A model generated the notes under the pieces. It made no database searches. It saw only the letters and a program-made list of their open reading frames with translations, and was not told the DNA's origin. From the IMG/VR virus record IMGVR_UViG_3300045107_000061, positions 1 through 21,936 of that record: 21,936 nucleotides of DNA. One strand, written 5' to 3'. The DNA is from a virus. A program made the position numbers and the translations under genes. Within the stretch, counting starts at the first letter, position 1. Every line of letters starts with the position of its first letter. Positions 14,240 to 20,726 of the stretch are shown piece after piece.

Positions 14240-16411
14240 CTATTGAACTGTTGCTTTTTGCGCGCCGACAATCTGGCCGCTTGCGTCACGAATGACATTC
14301 ATCGGGGCAGCGTGCGCCCGCGCTAATTGATTCATGGACTGTGCAAGCATCTGCATGGCCTGCGCCATCAACGCACCGTTCTGCTCAATTGCCTCGACAA
14401 CTTCCGAATTGTCCTGAACGGGTGCGAGCGCGGCAGACTTCCCTCCGCTGATTGAGGATGATTTTCCGCCGCTGATTGATGCTGACTTCGCCTTCTCGCG
14501 CTGCATCTTGATCGACTCTTCTGACTTCGTTTTTGCCAGTACGAGGTCTTGCGCGAATTTCTGCTGCCCCTGCTCCATTTCCTGCTGATGCTTCTGCGCC
14601 TCGAATTGCAGTTTCTGCTGGCTCTCGCGCTCCTTCATTTGCATTTCGCGTTCCCGCATCTGGGCTTCGAGCCTGGCTTTCTGCTCTTCCGGAGTCGGCG
14701 GCTTGGGCTGTTGTGCCATCTGCAATACAGCTTGCTTGGTTTGCTCTACGGCATCCTCTAGCGTTCTCCCGGCCTTCACACCGCGCAATCCAAATTCAAG
14801 GATTTCAAACAGAAGCGGCATGAGCGGAGGAATTTGCGCGCCCAAGGGAACGGCCGCCGTGAGAAATTCCGTAACGCCCTGAATAAGCTCCGTACGGGCC
14901 CGCTTTTCAGCCTCCGCGTCCTCGAAGACTGTCGAATCCGTTTCGATATCGACGCGGTACGAGCGTAACTTGTCGTCCCGCAGAATTTTCATGATCGCAA
15001 CGCCGGCGGGCGGCTGCGATGGCTGGCCGGGTTGCGGCGGCTCCGGCACCATTGGAATAGGAATGCCGGTTATGGCCTCCAATTTCTGCGGCTCGAAATG
15101 CTCGGCAATAATCTCCGCCTTAATGCGAAGCGTATCGCGAATCCACTTCTGAACTTTATCCTGGCGCTTCTTCAAACGAGCGCCGCCGAACTGCGCCTTG
15201 ATCTGCTGGGCGGTTGCGGTTTCGCTCGGATTGGAAGACCCGCGCAAAATATCGGAAATGCCGGTGACTTCATAAATCGTCTGCACGCGCAAATCTCGCT
15301 GCTGGTGCAGCTCAGCCAGCACCTTGGCCAGCGTGGAAATATCCTCGGCCTCGAATGCTTTGGAGAGGCCGCCTTTCTGCGCAAGCTCCGAGTAGTTCTG
15401 TACCGGAATGAATTCGTTATCAGCCGCCTTCGCAAGCCGTTTTAGCTCTTTGACCGTCGCATCGTATACGCCGCGGCGGCGCAACGCCCTTGTCAGGCGA
15501 TCAATGCGATTTTCGATCTCGTCAAGCGAATCAGCCTGATCCTTATAAATGTGAAATTCGGGCGTGGGGATTAGCGTGTCGTTAGTGGTGACCGCAAGCA
15601 GCGGCTTTGCGACCGGAAAGAACCTCTGCAATCGGTACGGGTCGGCGTCCTTTCTGAGAACCTTGTCAAACCCGTTTACAATCCAAACGCGGGTCTTGGT
15701 TTCCTTGTCCCATATCTCCCAAACCTCGGCGCGTTTGAGAGAATCCTCTACTTTCTTATGCCCCGTATCGGGCGACCAGTTCAGTGGAGCTTGACGGCCA
15801 ATATCTCCGAAGTTTTCGACGAGGGCCTGCCGTCCCATCTTATGGCGGAAAGCGACCCAAGTGACCTTATTCCACTTCTGCGCGGGCTCGTGCCGAAAAT
15901 CCTTCCAGTAAACATATTCCTCGACAACGTTCTGGTCGGCGATGATCTGCTGGTCTTCTGGCCCCGCGGTAACGGCCTCGTATTTGATCCTGACCACGCC
16001 ACGGCCCGGAAGGAGATAATCCTCGATCGCGCTCTCAATGGCGCTGTCGGCATCTTCGCCCGAAGCATAATCGTCGGAGCATTCGATTAGCGCCCGCTCG
16101 ATAATCTCCGCGACCTGCTTTCCAATTGGGTCTTGATCGGCATAGCGCCTGCGAACGTCTGGCTTTGCCTGCTTCGCATAGATCGCCGCCTTCAATGTCT
16201 CCGTATTGGAATATAGCATCGCGAAACGACGGCTGTTCGCTTTCGCGGCTCTGTCCCTTTCGTTTTTATAACGGCAGACAACGGCATCGCCGTCCTTGAG
16301 CCATTCCCGCTGGTCTTCTTCCGCGAGTTGAAGCTGGATTTGCCAATAGCGGGCCTCCCCGCCTACGGCCTGCGCCTCTTCGCGAGTTTCCAATTCCTGA
16401 TCGTCTGCCAT
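14240..16411 (-). CDS. Portal protein (723 aa)
   Basis: Length and order of features fit the large P22-like portal family. There is a helical N-terminus with RYWQIQLQLAEEDQREWLKD, a RRFAMLYSNTETLKAAIYAK segment (about residues 61-80), the wing region with EEYVYWKDFRHEP, KDQADSLDEIENRIDRLTRAL (stem), a conserved VTGISDILRGSSNPSETATAQ piece (about 397-417) and a clip/crown region. The last 170 residues are Gln/Glu/Lys-rich coiled coil, resembling the helical barrel of P22 portal, followed by a duplicated SISGGKS. It forms the dodecameric DNA gate and docks terminase. It overlaps the upstream gene by one base (TAATG). Confidence 0.88.
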   Translation of the reverse strand: MADDQELETREEAQAVGGEARYWQIQLQLAEEDQREWLKDGDAVVCRYKNERDRAAKANSRRFAMLYSNTETLKAAIYAKQAKPDVRRRYADQDPIGKQVAEIIERALIECSDDYASGEDADSAIESAIEDYLLPGRGVVRIKYEAVTAGPEDQQIIADQNVVEEYVYWKDFRHEPAQKWNKVTWVAFRHKMGRQALVENFGDIGRQAPLNWSPDTGHKKVEDSLKRAEVWEIWDKETKTRVWIVNGFDKVLRKDADPYRLQRFFPVAKPLLAVTTNDTLIPTPEFHIYKDQADSLDEIENRIDRLTRALRRRGVYDATVKELKRLAKAADNEFIPVQNYSELAQKGGLSKAFEAEDISTLAKVLAELHQQRDLRVQTIYEVTGISDILRGSSNPSETATAQQIKAQFGGARLKKRQDKVQKWIRDTLRIKAEIIAEHFEPQKLEAITGIPIPMVPEPPQPGQPSQPPAGVAIMKILRDDKLRSYRVDIETDSTVFEDAEAEKRARTELIQGVTEFLTAAVPLGAQIPPLMPLLFEILEFGLRGVKAGRTLEDAVEQTKQAVLQMAQQPKPPTPEEQKARLEAQMREREMQMKERESQQKLQFEAQKHQQEMEQGQQKFAQDLVLAKTKSEESIKMQREKAKSASISGGKSSSISGGKSAALAPVQDNSEVVEAIEQNGALMAQAMQMLAQSMNQLARAHAAPMNVIRDASGQIVGAQKATVQ

Positions 16412-16665
16412 TAGGGAGCGAGCGTGAATGTGCCAACGGCGGAGAAGTTCGTGGAGCTATTGGCCGCGGCGAATGCAGCTTGAGCGGCCGGGAGATTGTT
16501 GTGGGTCGTTCCGAGCTGGGTATTGATCCAGTTAAGCAAGCGAGCGTTGAAATTCGAGCCCGCGATGCCCTCCTTGTCGAACTCGGCCATGAAGTCACCG
16601 TTGTAATCGAGCGGCTTGCCTGTGCTTGTTCTGCACACCTGCTGGCGCAATCCCTGTTGGCTCAA
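16411..16665 (-). CDS. Small unknown protein between terminase and portal (84 aa, TTG start)
   Basis: The open frame extends further upstream inside the terminase gene, but the TTG at 16665 overlaps the terminase TGA (TTGA) and has GAAGGA eight bases before it, so I use it. The product has QQVCRTSTGKPLDYNGDFMAEF, then GIAGSNFNARLLNWINTQLG and a hydrophobic, Ala/Ser/Thr-rich C-terminus. A short protein of this kind, with a YNGDFMA-like segment, between terL and portal is something I have seen in related phages. Function unknown. The ATG of MAEFDKEG further in would make only 59 residues and lose the conserved-looking YNGD motif. Confidence 0.6.
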   Translation of the reverse strand: MSQQGLRQQVCRTSTGKPLDYNGDFMAEFDKEGIAGSNFNARLLNWINTQLGTTHNNLPAAQAAFAAANSSTNFSAVGTFTLAP

Positions 16666-17981
16666 TCTTCTAATCCTTCGAGCTCGAACTCGTCCATCAT
16701 CTGCTTGAATGTCTTTGGTTTCAGCATTTCCTGTATCGGGTCTTTCTTCGGGTCTTCCCCGACGATCTCCCGGTAGGCCATGCACAAATATCTGAACGCA
16801 TCCGCGCTATGAGACGACCAATCGTGCCGGGGAATATTACGGAATGTCTTGGTCTTCTCGTCGAACTCCGAGCGATATTGCCGCAACGCCTCGATTCCGT
16901 CGGCACACCGCGTCTTTTCAAACCAACAATGCGCCAGCGCCAGCCGGACTGCGTTGATGCCGTCATCCACCTTGTGATTGGGGACAACGCGTGGCTTGCG
17001 CCCGAGCGCGACCAGTGTCTCCACGCGTGTCTTGCCGGTTCCTATCTCAGGAACCTTCGCGTCGTGCGGCACCCAATCGTCCCCGTATCGGTAGCCCTTG
17101 GCTTTCAGCTTCGATACTAGCTGCGGAATGCCGTCGGAGTGCTGACCCTCGACATGATCGACAATTCTGATCTCGTTCCGGCTGACGACCTGAAAGCACC
17201 AAACCGCCATGTTCGCGCCCTTGCCCAAGTCCCATGCCGTTTGTATGTCAATGGATGGCTCAATGGGCACGTCGGTAATTCTGCCGGCGCGGTCTGCCTC
17301 AGCGATCTCCTTGCCATAGTAGGCTCCGAGAATCGCCGCATCGAACGAACACTCAAATTCCTGATCGTATTGTTCGGGCGTCATATCCGCCCTCGCTTCG
17401 TCCAACTCCTGTTTTGCCAGGATTCCGGTTTGAGAGGCGCGCAGACAAACCGCATACCATCGTTTGTTGGTCTGCGCAGCATCCCAGATTTTAAAAAACT
17501 CGTTTCTGCCCTTCGGTGTACCAATGAACGTGGCCCACCCATGGCGATCGGCAAGCATGGGCCTGATAACCTCGCCCCATACGGAGGGGCGCATGTCGGC
17601 GTATTCGTCGAGAACCACGCCATCGAGATAAGCGCCCCTAAGCCTATCCGGGTTGTCCGCGCCATGAATGCGAATGCGCGCGCCATTGATGAGCTGCACC
17701 CAAAGCTCGGCCTCGTTCTTGTCCTCGATTAGCGGTTCAGCAAACCGCCTCAGATAATCCCACGCGACTTCCTTGGCCTGCGCGAGAAACGGCGCAACGT
17801 AGGCATACCGGGCGTGTGGTTCGGTGCATTCGATGGCCCGCTTGATGATGTCGTTGATGCAGGCGACGGTCTTCCCCGCCCGGCGGTGGGCGACAATAAC
17901 CGCCCATCTTGTATCCCTTTCGTGATAAGGCTCGAACTGCTTGCGGGGCGAATATTCGAGCTCTACTTCGATTTCTTCCAC
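16662..17981 (-). CDS. terL: Terminase large subunit (439 aa)
   Basis: DNA-packaging motor with ATPase and nuclease. The ATPase has Walker A AHRRAGKT (31-38), Walker B GVVLDEYA (121-128) and coupling-motif-like FIGTPKGRNEF (152-162). The C-terminal RNase H-like nuclease has acidic residues in AWDLGKG (D251), VPHDAKV (D307) and HSADAFRYL (D394). Length is normal for the family. The start is a GTG at 17981, 19 bases inside the small-subunit gene, with no strong ribosome binding site, so translation probably depends on coupling. All expected catalytic motifs are present, so it should be functional. Confidence 0.93.
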   Translation of the reverse strand: MEEIEVELEYSPRKQFEPYHERDTRWAVIVAHRRAGKTVACINDIIKRAIECTEPHARYAYVAPFLAQAKEVAWDYLRRFAEPLIEDKNEAELWVQLINGARIRIHGADNPDRLRGAYLDGVVLDEYADMRPSVWGEVIRPMLADRHGWATFIGTPKGRNEFFKIWDAAQTNKRWYAVCLRASQTGILAKQELDEARADMTPEQYDQEFECSFDAAILGAYYGKEIAEADRAGRITDVPIEPSIDIQTAWDLGKGANMAVWCFQVVSRNEIRIVDHVEGQHSDGIPQLVSKLKAKGYRYGDDWVPHDAKVPEIGTGKTRVETLVALGRKPRVVPNHKVDDGINAVRLALAHCWFEKTRCADGIEALRQYRSEFDEKTKTFRNIPRHDWSSHSADAFRYLCMAYREIVGEDPKKDPIQEMLKPKTFKQMMDEFELEGLED

Positions 17982-18247
17982 GAAACGACCATGCGAAGCG
18001 GGCCGGACTCCTCGTCCATGGCGATAGCCTGTGGCACTTTTCCATCCAGTCGGTCGGCTATTTCACGCTGCGCCGGCACGCTGTCCTTCCCTGGGCGGGA
18101 CGCTGTCTCAATGAGAGCTCTGGCGATTCGCCGGAGCGTTTTGTGGTCGCCGCCCGCAGCAGCTAGCTCCATTCTCAAGGCATCGCGGAAAGGCTTCTCG
18201 ACCGCACGGCCGCGCGGATTTCCGCTCTGCCCCTTTTTGAAAGGCAT
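17963..18247 (-). CDS. Probable terminase small subunit (DUF5681-like, 94 aa)
   Basis: The N-terminus KKGQSGNPRGRA is the signature of DUF5681-type phage proteins. The rest is helical and includes TLRRIARALIETA and QREIADRLDGKVPQAI, which resembles DNA-recognition proteins that guide packaging. It directly precedes and overlaps terL by 19 bases. Classical small subunits are often longer (about 120-180 aa), so it may be a reduced form. AGGA lies nine bases before the ATG. The role of selecting phage DNA is inferred from family and position. Confidence 0.75.
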   Translation of the reverse strand: MPFKKGQSGNPRGRAVEKPFRDALRMELAAAGGDHKTLRRIARALIETASRPGKDSVPAQREIADRLDGKVPQAIAMDEESGPLRMVVSWKKSK

Positions 18248-18271
18248 TGCTGGCAGTCCTATTTCGTTGAA

Positions 18272-18451
18272 TTAATGAAATTTCTCGCTCGTCGGAGCGT
18301 TCTGCCGCTCGTCTTCCGGAATAACGGGGACTACTAAAAATCCACAGCCCATCAGAAGGCGATAAAGGTCGTTCTCCGATAGCTCGGCAATGTGTTCGTC
18401 TTCGTCTTCTTCCAGCTCGATTAGATTATCGAGGGGTTGGGGTTTTGACAT
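18272..18451 (-). CDS. Small acidic protein upstream of terS (59 aa)
   Basis: The product begins MSKPQPLDNLIELEEDEDEH, continues AELSENDLYRLLMGCGFLVV, and ends PEDERQNAPTSEKFH. It is strongly acidic at the N-terminus and has a hydrophobic centre. It lies 24 bases before the small terminase ATG and fills an otherwise empty stretch. I see no good Shine-Dalgarno sequence, which is the main weakness of the call. In-frame codons upstream hit a TAA within 25 bases, so the ATG is the only reasonable start. The acidic composition could suit a DNA-mimic or an assembly/regulatory role, but that is speculation. Confidence 0.5.
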   Translation of the reverse strand: MSKPQPLDNLIELEEDEDEHIAELSENDLYRLLMGCGFLVVPVIPEDERQNAPTSEKFH

Positions 18452-18734
18452 TGGTAGAATGCGGGGGAGAGATTATCGGAGTCATCGGCACCACCAGCGC
18501 CCATAGCCATAAATAAAAATCGGAAGCCAAATCGGCCAAAATAAAATCAAGCAGCCGACAAAAACGACTACGGCTGTCGCAATCGTTTCCATCTCTCACT
18601 CCTAAAGAAAAACCCGCCATGAATTTGAGTACCGGCATAATTTGCGCCGCCAGCCTGCACCGATGTTCGAGTTTTTGGTCGGCTCTTTCTCGCAGGTTCT
18701 CCTCGTCCGAGATCGGCTTTATTTCGGTGGCCAT
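18426..18734 (-). CDS. Unknown small protein (102 aa) containing a nested out-of-frame gene
   Basis: Begins MATEIKPISDEENLRERADQ and continues HRCRLAAQIMPVLKFMAGFS. This charged N-terminal half reads like a normal gene. GGGGAG lies about nine bases before the ATG. The second half (residues from about 48) contains LLDFILADLASDFYLWLWALVVPM, which is membrane-like, and a Pro/Thr-rich end, but it overlaps the 36-aa membrane peptide and the start of the 59-aa acidic protein in other frames. The true product could therefore be shorter through a sequence error or frameshift, or the overlap may be real. No family recognised. Confidence 0.45.
   Translation of the reverse strand: MATEIKPISDEENLRERADQKLEHRCRLAAQIMPVLKFMAGFSLGVRDGNDCDSRSRFCRLLDFILADLASDFYLWLWALVVPMTPIISPPHSTNVKTPTPR
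18482..18592 (-). CDS. Small single-pass membrane peptide (36 aa)
   Basis: The product starts METIATAVVVFVGCLILFW and ends PIWLPIFIYGYGRWWCR. Almost the whole chain is hydrophobic and aromatic with a basic tip, so it should insert in the inner membrane. AGGAG sits six bases before the ATG, the best initiation site in this stretch. It is nested in a different frame inside the 102-aa reading frame. Size and composition suit a tiny phage membrane protein, for example a holin-like, superinfection or host-takeover factor, but there is no endolysin gene beside it to support a lysis role. Confidence 0.55.
   Translation of the reverse strand: METIATAVVVFVGCLILFWPIWLPIFIYGYGRWWCR
18599..18603 (-). 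promoter_or_regulatory. Ribosome binding site of the 36-aa membrane peptide
   Basis: AGGAG with a six-base spacer to the ATG at 18592. Within the surrounding 102-aa frame these bases have no need to form a Shine-Dalgarno sequence, which supports the nested gene. Confidence 0.6.
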
Positions 18735-18786
18735 CGTGATCTTCTCCCCGAATGAAAACAGGGAGTTTTTTTTAACACGAATCGGC

Positions 18787-18882
18787 TTACTTGTCGCAAG
18801 GGGATATATCCGCAATACCCGGTCTAGGGGTCGTGCTCCCGCCTCTAGATCGGCCCTTGGTTACTTTCGCCGGCTTTTTCAT
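18787..18882 (-). CDS. Small basic peptide (31 aa)
   Basis: Starts MKKPAKVTKGRSRGG and ends PRPGIADISPCDK. The ATG overlaps the TGA of the DUF6362-like gene (ATGA), and AAGGAAG lies six bases upstream, so initiation looks real. It is strongly basic at the N-terminus and Pro/Gly-rich in the centre with one Cys near the end. No family recognised. It is the first of four very small genes before the terminase. Confidence 0.5.
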   Translation of the reverse strand: MKKPAKVTKGRSRGGSTTPRPGIADISPCDK

Positions 18883-19523
18883 GCGCGCTTCCTTCGCGCT
18901 TCCTTCCGAGCATTGCGCTCAAGCCGCTTGATGGTTTTCTTACGATCAGATTCGGCGGGCGAGCCGGGTATTAAGTGCGCGCCGGGTTGCGGGCAATTAT
19001 CGCTGGCAAGCCATATATTTGGGGTTTTCGCGGGAAGCCTGTCTTTCACAGGCACTTCGTCCATTATGTTCTCGTTTTGTACACCTGCGGAGCATTCGGC
19101 GCAAGCCCCACCCAGCAATTTTTTTATTTTGTCCCCATGGGCCTCCGCAATTGTCAGTGCAACCGCGTCACGCCAGCGTTTCACGGTGTCGTCCCCACGC
19201 TTAATTTGATGCTGGATCAAGTACATAGGAAGTTCAAAGGCCCACGAAACAAACACCCTCACCTTCTCGATTCCATGTTCCCTCTGATACCAGGACAGGA
19301 GGTCAAGAACGTCAAGGTAGATTGAAACGTCTCTCGGTTCGGGCTGAAAACGGCGAGCTGCGGGCGGTTGATACCCATAAGCCTCAATTGCGTCTCGCAC
19401 CATAACGCCAGCAAGGGGATTTCTTGCGGGCTCCGGCCCTCGCGGCGCAGGGACGGCCGCCAAAGTCAAAATAGCTCTACGCAGCAACTCACGAACATGG
19501 GGCATGAGTTCTCGTGGTGTCAA
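18879..19523 (-). CDS. DUF6362-like phage protein (214 aa, TTG start)
   Basis: The N-terminal 125 residues match the general layout of DUF6362-type phage proteins: LAAVPAPRGPEPAR (21-34), RDAIEAYGYQPP (43-54), a helix with DVLDLLSWYQREHG (71-84), and a C-terminal helix-turn-helix-like KRGDDTVKRWRDAVALTIAE (108-127). Proteins of this type may bind DNA, but their role is unsettled. The remaining 90 residues are an unrecognised extension with CAEC (141-144) and a very basic end (KKTIKRLERNARKEARRKR) that would suit nucleic-acid binding. The TTG start is supported by AAGGAG six bases upstream; no ATG occurs before residue 7. Confidence 0.65.
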   Translation of the reverse strand: MTPRELMPHVRELLRRAILTLAAVPAPRGPEPARNPLAGVMVRDAIEAYGYQPPAARRFQPEPRDVSIYLDVLDLLSWYQREHGIEKVRVFVSWAFELPMYLIQHQIKRGDDTVKRWRDAVALTIAEAHGDKIKKLLGGACAECSAGVQNENIMDEVPVKDRLPAKTPNIWLASDNCPQPGAHLIPGSPAESDRKKTIKRLERNARKEARRKRA

Positions 19524-19529
19524 AGAAAG

Positions 19530-19535
19530 CTCCTT
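19530..19535 (-). promoter_or_regulatory. Ribosome binding site that supports a TTG start
   Basis: AAGGAG sits six bases before the TTG at 19523 and directly after the TAG of the preceding 147-aa gene, fixing the start of the DUF6362-like protein. Confidence 0.75.
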
Positions 19536-19979
19536 CTAGGCTGCGTAAATCGCACCGAGCAACGCGACAAATTCGCAATTTGGGGGAAGGTTTTTCTTCC
19601 GCGAAAACTCCAGCCATTTATCAAACGAAATGCCGTCTTGAATTAGCTGGCGATTTGCGTATTGCGCGCGGACTCTCGCGATCTTTGCGTTGATAGGCTC
19701 GCGCGGCAGTTCCTCGCCCCGATATGTCAGCGTCCCCGCCTTCCTGACCTCGATTAAATCGCGCGCAGCCTTCACGAATTCCGCAACCGAAGGAGCGAAC
19801 GTCAGGCTTTGCCCCTCGACCAGACCGCAGACGAATTTACGGGCGGTATCACAGATTATTTCATCGGTGAACCCATCCAGTGCGTTCTCAAATGTGCGAA
19901 GCAAAAGATCATGGTTGCCCGCGCGCTGGGGGAATGAGTTCAATAACGTTGCTAGTGCCACTACCGATTGTTTTTCCAC
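19536..19979 (-). CDS. Unknown protein next to the replication initiator (147 aa, GTG start)
   Basis: I chose the GTG at 19979 because GGAG lies seven bases before it and an upstream start would lie even deeper inside the initiator gene. It already overlaps that gene by 71 bases. The product is helical: EKQSVVALATLLNSFPQRAG, a FTDEIICDTARKFVCG helix, VEGQSLTFAPSVAEFVKAAR and a basic C-terminal half. The GEGQS-like and FAPSVAEF elements recur in small proteins beside phage replication initiators of this kind (from memory). It could be a helicase loader partner by analogy with lambda P, but it has no ATPase motif and the assignment is a guess. Confidence 0.6.
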   Translation of the reverse strand: MEKQSVVALATLLNSFPQRAGNHDLLLRTFENALDGFTDEIICDTARKFVCGLVEGQSLTFAPSVAEFVKAARDLIEVRKAGTLTYRGEELPREPINAKIARVRAQYANRQLIQDGISFDKWLEFSRKKNLPPNCEFVALLGAIYAA

Positions 19980-20682
19980 GTTCTTTCTCCGCAAGCATGT
20001 CCATCGCTGCATCGACGATTGTTCGGCCCGGCGGCCCATGCGCGCGCGTGCGGTTCAGCAGCCATTCGGGCTCGAAACCCTGCCACCCGTTCGCAATCAT
20101 CGTGTCGGCGGCGGCGTTCGGGTCTGGCGCTCGCGCAAGCTTTGCCGCCAGCAAGCGGGCGGCGTGCGGCGTGAGCGGCTTCCGCAAACGCTGCCGGTGT
20201 TCGACGACCGCCTCAGCATGCGGGCGGTCGAGAACGGTTTCCAATTCCTCGCGCGGACTATTCTTTGGTTTACTGGTTATATTATTTAATTCTTCTAGTT
20301 CGTTCCGCGAGCGTTCCGTCGGCGTTCCGCGAGCGTTCCGTTTCGCGTCTCGCGGTGATTGATATTCGTCGTAGTTGCAAATAGTTATGCGTGTCGTTTC
20401 CCGTTCCGTTTTTAGAAAAATCATTCCCTCTTTCTCTAAAGTTCGCAAAAAGCGGGAAACGCGCCCCTTGGTATTCCACCCCCAAGCGCGGCGCATGAAC
20501 TCAAGCGCATGGGCCAGCTCTCCGCGCTTCAGGTCTATGAAGGTGCGACCCCGACGAATACGGGCATCTTGCCACGCGGCCTCGCTAATCAGCCAAAGCC
20601 ACGCCTCACGCTTGCTGTATGGCTCGCCCGACAGCAACTCGTGATAAAAAATCCCGCGATCAACAGCAAAATACCCGCTCAT
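19909..20682 (-). CDS. Replication initiator / replisome organiser, lambda O-like (257 aa)
   Basis: Residues 1-110 form a winged-helix domain of the phage O/replisome-organiser type: YFAVDRGIFYHELL, PYSKREAWLWLISEAAW (21-37), LKRGELAHALEFMRRAWGW (51-69), TKGRVSRFLRTLEKEGMI (71-88) and ITICNYDEYQ (98-107). A polar linker (108-145) follows. The C-terminal part has TPHAARLLAAKLARAPDPN and ADTMIANGWQGFEPEWL, typical of the helicase-recruiting half. The linker-coding DNA carries four phased CGTTCCG repeats and an AT-rich tract, so the gene probably contains its own origin. Its ATG overlaps a micro-gene stop by four bases. Confidence 0.8.
   Translation of the reverse strand: MSGYFAVDRGIFYHELLSGEPYSKREAWLWLISEAAWQDARIRRGRTFIDLKRGELAHALEFMRRAWGWNTKGRVSRFLRTLEKEGMIFLKTERETTRITICNYDEYQSPRDAKRNARGTPTERSRNELEELNNITSKPKNSPREELETVLDRPHAEAVVEHRQRLRKPLTPHAARLLAAKLARAPDPNAAADTMIANGWQGFEPEWLLNRTRAHGPPGRTIVDAAMDMLAEKERGKTIGSGTSNVIELIPPARGQP
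20261..20344. other. Putative phage replication origin inside the initiator gene
   Basis: It consists of an AT-rich tract at 20261-20299 (9 G/C in 39 bases) directly beside four 11-bp-spaced CGTTCCG repeats at 20301-20344. Read in the direction of the initiator gene, repeats come first and the AT-rich tract second, as in lambda ori within gene O. The function is inferred from this layout. Confidence 0.6.
20301..20344. repeat. Four direct repeats (iteron-like) with exact 11-bp period
   Basis: Units are CGTTCCGCGAG, CGTTCCGTCGG, CGTTCCGCGAG and CGTTCCGTTTC at 20301, 20312, 20323 and 20334. The 19-base string CGTTCCGCGAGCGTTCCGT occurs twice, 22 bases apart. A fifth CGTTCCGTTT lies at 20402. 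Eleven is not a multiple of three, so the repeats are read in shifting frames and do not make a protein repeat. About one helical turn per unit would place bound protein on one face of DNA. Confidence 0.85.
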
Positions 20683-20726
20683 GCCGCCCCCGCTTCGAGG
20701 ATGGCGCGGCCAGAAAATTTAATCAT
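20679..20726 (-). CDS. Micro-gene linking methyltransferase and initiator (15 aa)
   Basis: Reads MIKFSGRAILEAGAA. Its ATG overlaps the methyltransferase TGA (ATGA at 20723-20726) and its TGA overlaps the initiator ATG (ATGA at 20679-20682). GGAG stands eight bases before its ATG. It may act only as a coupling device that hands ribosomes to the initiator gene, which has a poor ribosome binding site of its own. A chance short frame is also possible. Confidence 0.4.
   Translation of the reverse strand: MIKFSGRAILEAGAA

Noticed and set aside
14435-14490. Direct repeat in DNA near the end of the portal gene
   Set aside because: Explained by the duplicated SISGGKS codons in the portal C-terminus; too short to suggest an independent element.
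18744-18773. CTCCC/GGGAG hairpin followed by eight Ts on the plus strand, which could also mask the GGGGAG before the 102-codon frame
   Set aside because: Only five base pairs with a loop of about 11 bases. It is too weak to call as a terminator or RNA switch.
18770-18800. TTGCGA and GTTAAA with 17-base spacing as a possible promoter for the virion operon
   Set aside because: The -10 match is poor and similar pairs occur by chance; not strong enough to list as a promoter.
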